Shown piece by piece: positions 45,162-57,716 of a stretch of 64,000 nucleotides of DNA. This stretch comes from Gigaspora margarita. Its lineage: Eukaryota > Glomeromycota > Glomeromycetes > Diversisporales > Gigasporaceae. The stretch is taken from the NCBI GenBank assembly GCA_009809945.1, contig WTPW01000639.1, forward strand, positions 15,443-79,442, in the 5' to 3' direction. The notes under the pieces were generated by a model. That model saw only the letters and a program-made list of their open reading frames with translations, ran no database searches and was not told the origin of the DNA. The stretch's first letter is position 1. The number at the start of each line of letters is the position of its first letter. Made by a program: the position numbers and the translations under genes.

Positions 45162-46166
45162 TGTTGGGTATAGGGCCCGTAGCCTAGTGGTCTTGGCGCC
45201 TATACCCTACACTAGAGGTTCCTGGTTAAAGTCTTAGTAAAGGAAGAAGAAAGAATTTACGAATATTTGTACTATACTCAGTGGAAGTCCACGTGAATAC
45301 TTAATCGTTAGAAGTTTCTGGTCAGAAGGTTGTTATGTGGAGAAAGAATAGGAGAACACATAGGAACCTGCGGAAACAGGTCTATGATGAAAGAAACACC
45401 TCTGGCACATGTGAAAGAACCAAAATAGAAAATTACGAATACAGAGAGAAGTAAGTAGCTGTACTTGGAGACGTGTAAAAAACATCAGAAAGCAGGGTTT
45501 TACTGAGCTAGGAGTGGTAACATGAAAAAAAGGTATGCAAAAGCCATGATGGGCACACCAACAGAAACCACCAATCACTGCGCACGAAAACTGGAAGTAG
45601 GCCTGTTGCCTACGAACCATAGTTGGAAGTAACTTTGGTTATGCAACATAGCCTATACCTAACCAATGTCAGGAGTTTCCTTATATGAAAGACTGCTGCA
45701 TACTGTAATCTGAAAAAAGACAGATAAATTAGTTTGGGCGATAGCATTATCCAGGTCCAGGATAAAGAAGTTAAGTTGTAGGCTGTTAAGGTAAGAAGAT
45801 GGAAGCCTTACCAAAACGGGCACCTGGCATTCTTCTGTAATACCAAACAGGAAGTAAAATCAAGCAATGATTTATGACTGCTGTGGCTATTACCGATTAC
45901 CTGTTTGGGAGTTTAAGTAAGACCAGTATGAGAGATGCGGGGAATGTGTTTGTAAAATAATAAAGTAGGTTCAGATGCATAAAAATCCCATTATGATACA
46001 TACGGGGGTTTTATAAATGGGTAAAGCTTAGATTAGAAGTAAAGTAGCTCTAGTTTCTTATTTTGGAAAAATTAGTAATATGGTAGAATATGTAAAAAGT
46101 ATCCTATGGAAATATTAATAAAACTAAGAGAGAAAATAAATCTTGCTTTAAAAAAAAAAAAAAAAA
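45162..46166 (+). mobile_element. tRNA-headed SINE, about 1 kb
   Basis: The 5' end GGGCCCGTAGCCTAGTGGTC is a good tRNA 5' half with A box TAGCCTAGTGG. A weaker B-box-like GGTTAAAGTCT follows about 40 bases on. A poly-A tail is at 46150-46166. ATATATATGTAGT is repeated at 45149-45161 and 46172-46184. It is unusually long for a SINE and does not carry the central domain of the other three. Frames on the - strand inside are shadows. Confidence 0.75.
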
Positions 46167-46184
46167 TATATATATATATGTAGT

Positions 46185-47116
46185 CATATGGGCCAATCTG
46201 AATACTCAACCTAAATTTGTATCACCAAATTTGAGGATCATATTTAAATTGTTCAATCAAAATCATGAATTTTATTAATACTAATAAAATAAAAAAGAAT
46301 ATAAAGAAAACTTCTGTTAAACTATATAATAACTTAGATAAAACTTTACTAGTATATTGCTATTAATGCTAATTTGTCTGATCAAAAAATAGTATAAACT
46401 TAGCTTATAACAACAAAAATAAAGAAATAAAAATCTTAGATTGTTCGCAATTATGTTAAATCTAAAATCCTCGATCAAAAAATAGGTTCATATCCTATCT
46501 ATTGTTTCTATTTAGCAATATAAATTTTGAATTATTTTTAGTTTAACAAGTTTTTTATTTACTTATTTATGTTTTATAATTTAGATTGGATAGGTAGATT
46601 TTTAGTTGTTAGATGAAAATTAGTACTATAGTCTGAATTATTCTTTTTCTCTTTGAATCATATTTTTGGTTGGAAAGATTTTGGTGTGTATTTTTTTATT
46701 AGCCTATTTTTCTATATTTTTATTTTTTTGTCTTTACTACCATAATCTATTAATTTCTAATTATTATTAATTAAAATTTATAGATAAAACTATCAGAAGG
46801 TGCTAAAACTATCATGGTTATTAAAACTGCTCAAATATAGACAACATTGCATTTTCTAAAATTTAAATTATTTAATTTACTATGTTTCTATTTTAAATTA
46901 TTCGAAATAATAAGTTTATATTTTAGTTTAGAATCATTTGTATAGGCAGTTTATAGTTTAGATTATTTAATATAATACAAGTTTACTCTTGTTATAGTGA
47001 AATTTGGGCTAAGAAACAAAAAAAAAATTTTTTGAAAGTTCTAAAGTTAACCAAACAAGAATATAGCAAGCTTTTAAAATTGCTATGTAGATAGTATGCA
47101 AGTCCTTAAAATATTT
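46185..47116. other. No gene seen
   Basis: AT-rich spacer, no supported frame or repeat ends. Confidence 0.4.
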
Positions 47117-47379
47117 TATAATTATTGTAATAGCTTATACTAAGATTGGCTTATGCTAAGAATTTAAATTATTTTATTATGAAATTATAAAATTTTAGAA
47201 AGCTTTTTCAGAAGAAGTTTGTTTATATAGTTTGGTTAGGGTTTAGAGTTAGGGTTAAGGGTTAGGGTTATTAATAAAAAAGTATTTGTGAATTTTAATA
47301 GATATTATAAATTTAAATAGAGATTCTAGATCTTAGCATAAACCAATTTTAATATAAGCTGCTACAATTATTAAATTAT
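47117..47379. repeat. MITE with telomere-like centre
   Basis: The arms TAATAGCTTATACTAAGATT and AATTTTAATATAAGCTGCTA are imperfect inverses. The centre (47233-47269) contains several TTAGGG units (GTTAGGGTTAAGGGTTAGGG). No target duplication assigned. Confidence 0.6.
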
Positions 47380-47837
47380 CTATTTATTTTAAAAAATATA
47401 ACTTTTAATTCTAAATATTGGCAATTTAAGTTAATTCTATTTTTAATATAAAATATTAAGTTTTTCTTAAATTAGATAGTATCCAACTATATTACCAGTA
47501 GTATATCTAGAAATATTTCTATCATATGGCATGCTGTTTTCTGATAAAAAGAATATTTATCATTGCTATGATAACTGCACCCTATAATTTATTTTCTTGT
47601 CCTAAAGATATGATATAGATGTTAATCTATAATAATAAGAAAATAAACAAAAATTTGCTATTACCAAGCATGAGTATATTATTTATATAATTTGAGTCAT
47701 CTTTTTTTATTACTTTGTTTTGTACTGTTATAGAACAAGTAGTTAATATTATTTTATTAGTATATTATTTGTTTTATTTTATTATTTTATTATTAGTATT
47801 TTATATATTATGATTTGAGAAGTTAAATATTTAGAAT

Positions 47838-48050
47838 AGTTCATATTGCTTATAATGCTTATACTACTTATAACGCTTATAACGCTTATACACTTATAAC
47901 ACTTATATCACTTATAATGCTTATACTACTTATACTGCTTATAATACTTATAACACTTATACTACTTATAACACTTATATCACTTATAATGCTTATATCG
48001 CTTATAATAATTGTAATGTTTATTATTGTAAATTAACACTTATAACGCTT
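47838..48050. repeat. 10-bp minisatellite, about 20 units
   Basis: The unit CTTATAACRC/CTTATAATGC/CTTATACTAC repeats with a steady 10-base period. Units vary only at the last four positions. No coding meaning seen. Confidence 0.85.
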
Positions 48051-48229
48051 ATTCTAAAATGTATTTAAAGACACATAAATTCCCTTAGTCAAATTAGACC
48101 AAAACACCCACTTCTCTTTATATTTATTAAATATCTTGTAAAAGGAATTTCTTAGGAATAGAAGCCTAGGAATAGCTCTTTTGCTTATTATTATTAATAA
48201 AGAAACTATTATTAAAATATAAATACTGT

Positions 48230-49184
48230 CACAGGGTGTGATGATATAGCGAGTTGGGTTGTTGTCACCTTCCAAGTGACAGATGCAGAGTTCGAATTCC
48301 ACTAGAGACAGTTTTGAAAATTGCATCTGTATTATGGTAACTGATTTGCACTTTAACTAATTGGATCTTCGATCTGTAACCTGGGTGATACCAAGTTATT
48401 GGGAGCTGACTGACTTGTATAATATTATATAAGGAAAAAAGAAGCATATAAATCCTGGGAATTAGCAGAACAGAACCTGTTTGGCAAGACCCGAGTGGAG
48501 AAGTACCTGACTTTTGATAGTGCTAGAGGAAAAGGATCTTGAACGGTGACTGATCGGAAGAAACCAATGACAAAAAGGATTGGAGGACCCTACCAAACGG
48601 ACCGCTAGAGTCAGACCGAAGGAAAAGGATATGAGTTTTGTAAGCATGTACCAAGGGGAGGGAGACTATTGGCATCCTAACGCCAGACTGACCACCCTTC
48701 CGGGTTTTAGAATTGGGAGTAGGAATGCGGATGGGGAAAAGGATCCAGAAGAGTGACTGACTAGGTACTGGGATTGGAGAACTTCATAAGGGCAAGAAAT
48801 AGATAACAGTAGTACCGAAGTGTAGATAAAACTTGTGCAGGACAGGAACTGCTCTACCAGGTCTCTTACTGAGGATAAATTAGTCCTAAGAGAGATAAAA
48901 AAGAATCTGGATCTTGTTCTGATAATACAAGAGGGATTGGCAGACGGCAATGATCAGAGGGTTTAAAATAGACAATGACCAGTATACGGGTTGCAGGTAT
49001 AGCAGCTAGTGTAGAACCTTTGGATGGCTACTTAAATAGGCAACCAAAAGTTGCAGGTGTGGCTAGTTGTACTTTCATCAATGTACTATATCAGGTGATC
49101 TCCATGTAGGAAGCCTATGATCTTAAATATCTTAAATCAAACTCTTACTCCTGAAGTAAGCACCTTAACTTGAAAAAAAAATAA
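48230..49184 (+). mobile_element. tRNA-Gly-like-headed SINE with shared central domain
   Basis: The head has A box TAGCGAGTTGG, an anticodon-type arm GTCAC-CTTCCAA-GTGAC (five paired bases, seven-base loop, TCC in anticodon position) and B box AGTTCGAATTCC. The central domain is at 48952-49087. An A-rich end is near 49173-49184. ATAAATACTGT is repeated at 48219-48229 and 49185-49195. Frames inside on the - strand are shadows. Confidence 0.85.
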
Positions 49185-49199
49185 ATAAATACTGTTATG

Positions 49200-49700
49200 G
49201 ACTGCTTACAGAGAAGAGTATAATTTCTTACAGACTAAAGAATTATACCTGCTTCTTGAACACTACTATAAACTGTTAAAGGATCTCTATAGCTATGTCA
49301 TTGTTATAGTAAGAAGTAAAAGAAGGCCTCCCTACTATAACATTTGTACCTTCTGGTAGAAATCTTTTAAAACATTTAGATATTATTAATTATCTACTCT
49401 ACCTTGCTGCTATTCGTCCAAAAAGAACTCTTTCTTATATTTTTGCTATTATCATCTTATCTTGCTACTGTTTACTTTTATCTTGCTACTGTTTAATCTT
49501 TCTTGCTGCTGTTTATTCTCTCTTGCTGCTATTTATCTACTCTTTTCTCTCCGAACTAACTTTAGCTGCTGTATTCTAGTAATTGCATTTACTAACAAAT
49601 ACTACTAACACTTAACTACTTTAAGGATTTAGCTTGAAAGTCATAAAGCATATGACTACTGATATTAATGAATTATATAATTGACATATTAGAAATCACA
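49200..49700. other. Pyrimidine-rich leader with TCTTGCTGCTGTTTA repeats
   Basis: 49420-49560 has about five copies of TCTTGCTRCTGTTTA. It lies upstream of the gag relic and may be its leader or part of a long terminal repeat. No matching 3' copy was found. Confidence 0.4.
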
Positions 49701-49711
49701 TTTTTTCTTTA

Positions 49712-49895
49712 CAGTCTACTCCCACAATAGTCATATCCGAAATAGTCACATTTTCTTGAGACTATATACCAATCATTTGCAGTAATATAAAATTAACTCT
49801 CACTATAATCACATGATGTGACTATTATTATATTTCTCTCGCTATTATCACGTCAAGTTTCTGCCAGACAGTGTGACTATAGCGGGAGTAGACTA
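49712..49895. repeat. Small MITE, CAGTCTACTCCC ends
   Basis: CAGTCTACTCCCACAATAGT and the inverse ACTATAGCGGGAGTAGACTA are flanked by TA (49710-49711, 49896-49897). Inner ATAGTCACA sites are repeated. 184 bases, no coding. Confidence 0.85.
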
Positions 49896-51399
49896 TACAA
49901 TGAGAGCAATTTTTATTCTATTAGAACATTATCAGAACTCTGCTCTTCCTTTTTCTTCTCTCTAACTACATGCTCCTGATTTTTTTTGTTAAGAGTGTTA
50001 TTCTCCTCCTAGAACCAGTAATCGAATATCTGTACAAACATTATTTGAAAGATTTTGGTGCTGGTATTCTGGTACCTATCATGCTAACACTTATAGCTCA
50101 CAAACTACTAGTAACTTTGCTCACCTAACTGCTACGCAAAACTCTTTTACTATCCGTGCTTGTATTTGAGACATTATTTTTAGGTGCCGCTACCAATTAG
50201 AAATTGTAAACCCAGGAGAAATTGCTCTTGCTATTCTCTAATGATATGCCAATCGCACTACTTTACCTCCTATTGACTTTGAAGATTATACTGTTTTTGA
50301 CTATTACCTTGATCCAGAACCTAAATTAGACAACCAACCATACAACCCATACCCAGACTTTGGCTCTTCTATTGCTGAAGCGTTTGACCAAAATTTCACT
50401 TCTATACCTTTTCTTGATACCCTTGTTGCTCCTTCTTTTAGCCCCAATCTACATCCTCTTGGTGACAACTATAGTACTACTAGTTCTCACTCTTCCCAAA
50501 TTTTTACGTATTAGTTTAACTGCAAGTTTTGTAATTTTAATACTCCAACAATTAGAAGTTGATCTTGAACATTTCTTTGAGACTACTACTACCTTTGAAT
50601 TAAATCAACATTTACTTGAGACTATCTCAGAAACTATTAGAGAAATTCAAGAACCTCCTTTACCACCACCTAGTGTTTTGATCCTATTCTTTAAGGGCCA
50701 TTCGGATTAAATCAGATCCTACTTTATGTATCTGAATAATAATCTGAATCTGAATAAATCTGAATTCAATTATTGAATCCAGATTTTATATGAGTACAAA
50801 GTACCATCACTTTACTTATTACATTTACGAATTTGGCTACAATGTTAATATGAAGCTGTTTATTTGAAATATACCAAATTTGAATAGTTTATTTTACAAA
50901 CTGAAATGCCAATTTCAAGTTTAATTAATTAATTAGAAACGTGTCAGACAAATGCAGTAAGCTATGCGAAATATAATTAATTTTTGTGTATTAAAAGATT
51001 ATGATCAAATTTAGTGTAGGAAGTTCTATAGCAAATTTTTTTTTTTTAGTTGTTATAGTGATTTGATCCAGGTGGGTATCACCCAGATATGCTATCCAGA
51101 TTGGAACTCTAGATTGGTTAATCGAGAAAAATTATTTAAAAATCTGTCTTACGTATATAGTTGGTTGCGAATTTATAAAATTTGATTTACATAGTATATC
51201 AAATACCCAATGCAGTATGGTTTTGAGTTAGCTCATATTGGAATTAACAATTGTAGTTTCTATCACAATTTACTGTAAATTTTGTTACAAAACTTTCTGA
51301 TTATTGTAGTGATTTGCTGTAAAAAAAGTTTCTGTACGGATGACCAGAATTGTATAGTATAGAAAATTACAGTATGGTACTGGTATTATAGATACTTGA

Positions 51400-53665
51400 T
51401 GCTAACTGATGAAGCCTGACGAAACCTTGATACAACTTGACGAAACCATAAGTTGCATGACGCATGACGCAACTTAACCATATGTTTTTAAGAGTCATAT
51501 GAGCATTTGCGTCAGGCATAATAATGCCTGAAACTATTTTGAGCTAATGACTGAAACCGAAACTCAAACATTCTGCTCGAAACTAATTCCAAAATTCTGA
51601 AACTATACCAAAATTCTGAAACTATGCCAAAATTCTGAAACTAAGTTTATATTTAATGATGCTGCCTGAAACTCTTTTGGCCAATAACTAAAACTATTTT
51701 GGGAGTTTAAGTATCGTGTCAAATATTTAAAAAATTTTCTGGTCAATCAAAGTTCAAAATTACGAGTTTGTAATTCATAATTTACTTCATGGTAATTTTT
51801 GGAAAGTATATCATAATTGTATAGTAGAAAAATGGTGTGTACAAATACCAGTTTCTGATTGGGTATAGCTCTAAATTGATGGTATTATGATTTAACTTTG
51901 CCCGTTTATAACTTATATAATCTAGTTATTATGCTTTAATGCTTTTGATTAGTTATACAAACCTGTGTGGTCAAAATGTTAAGACTAATATATCGATGAG
52001 CAATTTATGATCCGGAATATCATCACAATTTAACAATTATTTCATCACGATATTATTCTCGCTCAGATCATATTAACACTTTCTTTATTAGATATTATGA
52101 AGATACATAATGGGAGTAGTGCTCTACTTCATCACTTTCTATTGCTCCTAATGACTCTATGTACATGTAAATATACTCACGTAACGAAGCATAATTGAGA
52201 ATCGCCCAACGTTAAGTACACACAATAACATAAAGTAGCAGGTTTGAGCCCACGCTATGGTACAGCACACTCGTTACGCATAACAACAAGCAGGGTGCTA
52301 GGTGCAATAAATGAGAGAGGGTGGGAGGGCTAGGAGCCAGCTTATAATCGGGCATCGAAGAGAACAAATGACAAGACAAGCAAAGTAAGAAAGCACTAAG
52401 GTTCACTATATACTCCTAGAAAAAGAAACAAAAAAAAACAAAAATTGAAAACTAGTATACTTATCAGTATCTTTCGTACAGTACTAGTTCCAATTTCAGG
52501 GTCCAAAACTCCATTCCCGGGTTCATTCATAACTCTGGTAAACTGTTAGGAAGTGAATGAAATAAAAAAAATCAAAAATAAGAAAAATAAAAACTGGTAT
52601 ATGTACAGTACCAGTCCTAGCTTTTGAGTTCAATCCTCATTTGCGAGCTCCATTCTTAATTCTGGTACCTAAAAAAAAAAAAAAAAGAAACTATTAGGAG
52701 GATAATGAAAAAAAAAGCCCAAGAACAAATACTTATCTTTCATACAATACCAATGCTAGCTTTTGGGTTCGAATCTCCATTCCCAGATTCCGTTACAATT
52801 CTGGCAACTAACAAAAGAAAGAAACCATTAACAAGGGCGTGAAAAAAAAGCCAAAAACAAGAAAACTAGAAACTACTATGGTATACTTATCTTTCATACC
52901 AGTTCTAGCTTCCGCGTCTAAAGCTCCATTCACGGACTTCAATTACATTTTCGGTAAGACTATTAACGAGAAAAATCAAAAAAAAAACTGATCTCAAAAA
53001 ATTTTTATAAATCAAAGATTATCGAGTTAAATAAAAATCTACCTGCAACCCGTCAGGTTAACCATTTTGCAATAATCAAAGACACACAACCATATGTATC
53101 TTTATAATCTCTGACGTACTATTATCTCTATTCATATGCATATCTACAATCTCTGTTGCATACAATCATATGCCGTTACCTTTTTTATATATGCCTCAAT
53201 TTCATATAAGCTACTAATCAGGTTGTCCTCGCGATAATAACCACTAGTTTGACTATCGGCAACGCACAGGGCTAGTAGTTTTTTATGAAGCAGGTGAGTA
53301 GTACTGTAAAATTTTTGACATAACCAAATTATTCCTAGTTCTTCTGTTATGCTAATACAAAGAACCTTAAAGGTATTAGCCTGAATTTCAAGTTACATTT
53401 AAGTAAATAAACCAAGTGCATGAGACAAAAATTTAAAAATAAAACCTTAAAGTTAGAGGCTATGGAGTTAGATTAATGCTTGCAGGTCAGTTTCGGAGTT
53501 TCGGTATAGTTTCGGAGTATTGGTATAGTTTCGGGTCTTTAGGCAAGTTTCGGCCAAGAAGCTTATGTCTGAAACTGGTAATACCAGTTTTGGTTTTGGT
53601 CAATCTGAAACTATAAAGTTTCAGGCAGCATCATTAGTCAGGCACGTGAGTCATGTCAGGCATCA
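51400..53665. repeat. Element with GAAACT repeats in inverted end regions
   Basis: 51410-51720 is full of TGAAACT/CGAAACT and GCCTGACG; 53480-53665 holds the inverses (AGTTTCGG, AGTTTCAGGCAGCATCATTA). The block TAATGATGCTGCCTGAAACT at 51655 is exactly inverse to 53619-53638. Precise ends and target duplication not resolved. Confidence 0.55.
52440..52990. repeat. Four-unit tandem array resembling mini-exons on the - strand
   Basis: Units of about 125-155 bp start near 52453, 52597, 52724 and 52878. Each shares ATACTTATCTTTCATAC, a conserved block with GAxCTCCATTCxCxG, and an A-rich end. On the - strand each block sits between a pyrimidine tract plus AG (for example TTTCTTTCTTTTGTTAG) and a GTATGAAAG or GTACGAAAG, like exon borders. 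The blocks are 60-63 bases; the reading frame is not kept in all four. Confidence 0.6.
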
Positions 53666-53668
53666 TTA

Positions 53669-53921
53669 ACCCTAACGCTAATATATATAACACTGGATCA
53701 GTATAGTACAGCTTTTAAAATTCGGGGTGTACTATACTGATATGCTCACCCATACCATATTGATTTGTGAAAATACTAATTGGCAACATACCAGACCGAT
53801 ATGGTATCGATTAGTATTTTCACAAATCAATATGGTATGGGTGAGCATATTAGTATAGTACACTTCAAATTTTAAAAGCTGTACCATACTGATCCGGTAT
53901 TATATATATTAGCATTAGGGT
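53669..53921. repeat. Palindromic MITE with telomere-like termini
   Basis: ACCCTAACGCTAATATATAT and the inverse ATATATATTAGCATTAGGGT are flanked by TA (53667-53668, 53922-53923). The arms pair for over 110 bases (CATACCATATTGATTTGTGA and inverse). Confidence 0.85.
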
Positions 53922-56900
53922 TAGAATTATAGCTGATTATATCATATAGTAAGGTTTTAAAAATCAGTCTGTATTTTACTGACCTGCTCATCTATACCAA
54001 CTAATCAGATATAATTTCAGCATTAAGTTAATTAGACGGGGTGTAAAATACCCGTATTCCCATTCATTCCATGCTGATCTGCTATAGCCTCTCAATATTT
54101 GGTTGATTTATGATTTACTGTAAAAAATTTTGTTACAAATCAACACACAATATTGTCGTAATTATATGTCCTACTAATTTTCAAATTAGCTGTAATAAAT
54201 AATCATTACATTCACATTTACCAAAGGAAGTTAATATATTTACTCGTCAAATTGAAAATTATATGAAAAGATATTTAGGATTATAATCTGGATAATCCTT
54301 ATCCTTAATCTGTAAATATTACGGATCTATCTGGTTAAAATTAATGGATACAGATATCCGTATTTAATCTGAATCATCAGATCCATTTGGATTAGCGGAT
54401 TATGGATCGAAATACTACTACCACCTATAGTTAATTCACTACCAACAACTAATCTACCACCTGCAATCAACTTAACCCACCTGTAATAAATTTATCTTCT
54501 AATATGGGTAACAAAGCTCTTAGAGATGCTGCCCAAGCTATTAATATATTAGCTGCTGCTATAACAAATGGAGGACCTGAAAAGAACCTTCTAACTGTTA
54601 GCTTCTTTACTAGGGATGGAATACAAAATCTACTCGAATAGTATACTAAATTTAAAAGTGCTGCTATTACTACCTACTAAAGTGCTACCTGAAAATTGGA
54701 ACTTGTCCCTGTCTACTTGAAAAGAATTGTTTTAGACTGGTTTTCCTTTCTTGCTACTACTTCTACTGCTTTTAGTAATAATCATAATCAAGATACTAGT
54801 TTTAAATACCTTTTTAAAGCTCATTTTGTTACTCCTAACCAGAAAGCCATATGACAAAAATAACTTTTTGATATAAAACAAGGAACTAGCTCTGTTGATA
54901 AATACATTAATCAATTTCGCAAATTGAAAAGACGTGTTGATCCTGCTGATGCTTTTCCTGCAGACTTCTTAAAACAATTTTTTATCCAAAACTCCGCCCT
55001 GAGTTTGCCATTAACATTCAAGCTTCTGAACCTGCTGATCTTGTTACTGCTATAAACACTGCTCAAAAATGGGAAACTGGAAAATTTATAGCCTCTCCTA
55101 ATACAGATACAGACAAAGCCATTAAACAATTAACTAACTAAATTGCCAACTTAGTATTAATTTTGCCCAGAAGCAACAACCTTCTAACCTTTCTGTTAAC
55201 TATGCTGACTCTCTTAAACAAGCCAACCCAATCAAACAACCTCTTACTTGTCACTACTGTGATAGAACTAGATATTTCATTGCTCACTGTCGTACCAAGA
55301 AAAATAATCAAAACTGAGAATAAGAAAGAAATAGACAATCTAACAATAATAACAATTGCCAACGTAATTCATACAGAAACAGATCCAGAAGCCAAGATAA
55401 TTATAATAGGAACTGAGATAATTATAATTGAGACTGAAGCTATTCACAAAATAGGAATAATCATAGTGACCAAGATGATTACTGCTCTAGAAGTCATGAT
55501 AGATTCTCTATATGGACATCCTCTAATTGTACTCCTTCATCTTACTATGGAAATATTAATAATCTTGATAGAACTCCCTCTACCTCTACTAGTACCTCTA
55601 CTAGCAAGGCTCTTAACTCTCAGAAATGAGAAACTCTTTTAAACAATACCTTTATTCATACTGCTTTATCTTCTTACTTGTATGAAAAAACAAAAAATAC
55701 TAACTTGATCCAGACATCTGCCTATTAAATATAATATTTAACTAAACTAGAAACCTTACCAAGCTATCATTGATAGTGGAGCCTCTATTAGTATGATTGT
55801 ACACAAAGTGGTCCAAGACTTAAGAATAAAAATAGAACAAACCTCTACTAGCCTTATCATATCTGCTACTGGAACCTTTGCACTTTAAGATAGGTAGCAT
55901 TTCAGACTTTATACTGAAATTACCCCCTACCTGCCCCAACATGGAGCATATTCAGTACAAATAGACTATTACACCCTTCTTCATCTAGCACAATACAAAC
56001 ATTCACAAGTATCCCACAAACTCCTGAAAAATCCAATAATACAAACTCTGACTCCCCAATGGAAGAGGAAACCAACAACACCAACTCCAACCTACCAATG
56101 AATAAGGAATTATCTGACAACATCATACCCAATCCTCCACTAGCAGAGACATCACCAATAGACACTACAAGTTAATAAATAATGAACATTCTGAATAATT
56201 CTCAAGATATAGAAATACCATCTTCTTCAGCACCCTAGCTATCAGTTCCACTTATGGTACCAGTAGCTGCTAAATCTAATACTCGTTACCAACTCAACCC
56301 ACTTTCTCTATCTATATGTATTTATAATTCTGAGGCTTCAACCAAGACCTCAAAAAACAAGTCTGGAAACAATACTGCCTTGAGTATGAAATCCATATTA
56401 CTGGACTCACAGAAACCAAATTATCCCTATTCAACAAACACCTAACATCCAAACTATTCAAGACTACCTACTATACATACTTTTGGTTCTGCCTAGTAGA
56501 ATCCAAGGTGGGAACTGCAATCATAATCAGTAATCACCTTACTTCCCATATATACAATGTCATGATCCACCCAGGGTATGCAATCGCTATCAATATACTT
56601 TTTAAAAATGACTTTAAATTCCATATTATTTCTATATACCTACCAAGTGACAACCCCTCAGCATAACTTGAAATATAAAACAAAGTCATCAAATAGATAC
56701 AACAGGCTACATCACTCAATCTACTCCCTATAGTTATAGGTAACTTTAATGCTACTACAGACAACATCCACTCAAATGCTATCAAATATAAACTTCTTCA
56801 ATTTCTGTCTTACAATAGCATGTACAATTTAGCTAATCACACCCAGAAGCAGGACAATACATGGTGAAGCTCAAGATATAGCAGCCAAATTGATTACATA

Positions 56901-57148
56901 TAGGCATACCATCTCCTAGTAGCATACCTCAACTCATATAAAACTGATAACCCCCATACAAGTACCCAAAGTGATTACAAGATTCTGATATCCCAGTGGT
57001 CCTTTCCATATGCCTACTATAGCAAAACCAAACACAAAACATGAACCCATAGAAGAGTCTTTGACTACAAAGCTATAAACAACAACCTATAGAAAAACTT
57101 CATGAACCAAGTTAGTTTAAATCTTAAGTCTCACAATACACCTCTAAC

Positions 57149-57716
57149 CAGTGTTTAAAATTCAGATTTAAAATTATGTTCTCATGTGAACTAAGTTTAG
57201 AGAATTAATGTTTTCAAAAATTTTTTAATGTTCTCATTATATAGAATATTATTTTTTAAAATAAGCTTATATTTTTATTATATAAACCTATTTTGGGGTT
57301 TTAAGTAAAATTATAGATAGGAACTTTCTAATTTCAATGGTACTTGAAGTACTAAAATTGATTAAACTAATTAGATTTATTCAATCTTTTATATTTATAA
57401 AATTTTTGCAAATTTGTAAAGAAAAACTAATAGTTACAAAAATTAATATATATATATATATCATAATTTACTAGGCCTATTTTAGTATTTAAAGAGCTAT
57501 TAAAATTAGTAAGTTCTTGTCTACAACTTTGTTTAAGAGCCTAAACCAAATTATTATAGTAAAAAAAAAAGTTATAATATATTAATTATAATATTTTAAG
57601 AACATTATATCTATACAAAATGTTCTCAAATAAGAAAACTTTATTTTAAATATTAATGTTCTTAAAAAAACTTTAATATTCTTTGAAAGCATGAGAATAT
57701 CAAATTTTAAACACTG
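57149..57716. mobile_element. Non-autonomous hAT element in the LINE
   Basis: CAGTGTTTAAAATT and AATTTTAAACACTG are exact inverses; CCTCTAAC is repeated exactly at 57141-57148 and 57717-57724. Inside, GTTCTCAT/ATGAGAAT sites lie near both ends. 568 bases, no coding. Confidence 0.92.

Larger units (their letters stand above)
50671..54417. mobile_element. 3.7-kb hAT element inside gag, with nested repeats
   Basis: Ends TAGTGTTTTGATCC and the inverse GGATCGAAATACTA; flanks CCACCACC (50663-50670) and CTACCACC (54418-54425) give an 8-bp duplication with one transition. Sub-terminal GGATTAAATCAGATCC-type sites resemble those of 2223-3211. The interior is occupied by the structures at 51400-53665, 52440-52990 and 53669-53921. 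No transposase recognised. Confidence 0.75.
49900..55900 (+). pseudogene. Retroelement gag-protease relic, split by a hAT element
   Basis: The 5' part (49980-50670) reads, through stops, SVQTLFERFWCWYSGTYHAN, ATQNSFTIRACI and PPIDFEDYTVFDYYLDPEP. After the hAT insertion the frame resumes at 54426 (NSLPTTNLPPAINLTHL). A capsid-like gag segment follows (54600-55130: VDKYINQFRKLKRRVD). Then a CCHC zinc knuckle (about 55247-55290) whose His reads Tyr and whose Gly reads Arg. Then an aspartic-protease site IIDSGASISMI near 55770. No RT or integrase follows; the LINE starts instead. Frameshifts and stops throughout. Confidence 0.65.

Noticed and set aside
45162-45240. Possible tRNA genes at SINE heads (also 20745, 48235)
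   Set aside because: A and B boxes are present, but the full cloverleaf is imperfect and each is the 5' end of a retroposon with poly-A and target duplication.
45333-45620. 95-codon Cys/Phe-rich - strand frame that looks membrane-like
   Set aside because: Antisense of a SINE body bounded by target duplications; no independent support.
47233-47269. True chromosome end
   Set aside because: TTAGGG units are few, degenerate, internal, and centred in an inverted-repeat element.
48462-48950. Two - strand frames with Ser/Leu-rich sequence
   Set aside because: Antisense of the SINE at 48230.
50360-50710. Leu-rich 116-codon open frame
   Set aside because: It is an out-of-phase shadow of the gag relic, whose true frame reads PPIDFEDYTVFDYYL and continues across the hAT element.
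55163-55642. 159-codon open frame rich in Ile/Thr/Leu
   Set aside because: Shadow frame over the zinc-knuckle part of gag; the gag frame carries the CCHC motif.
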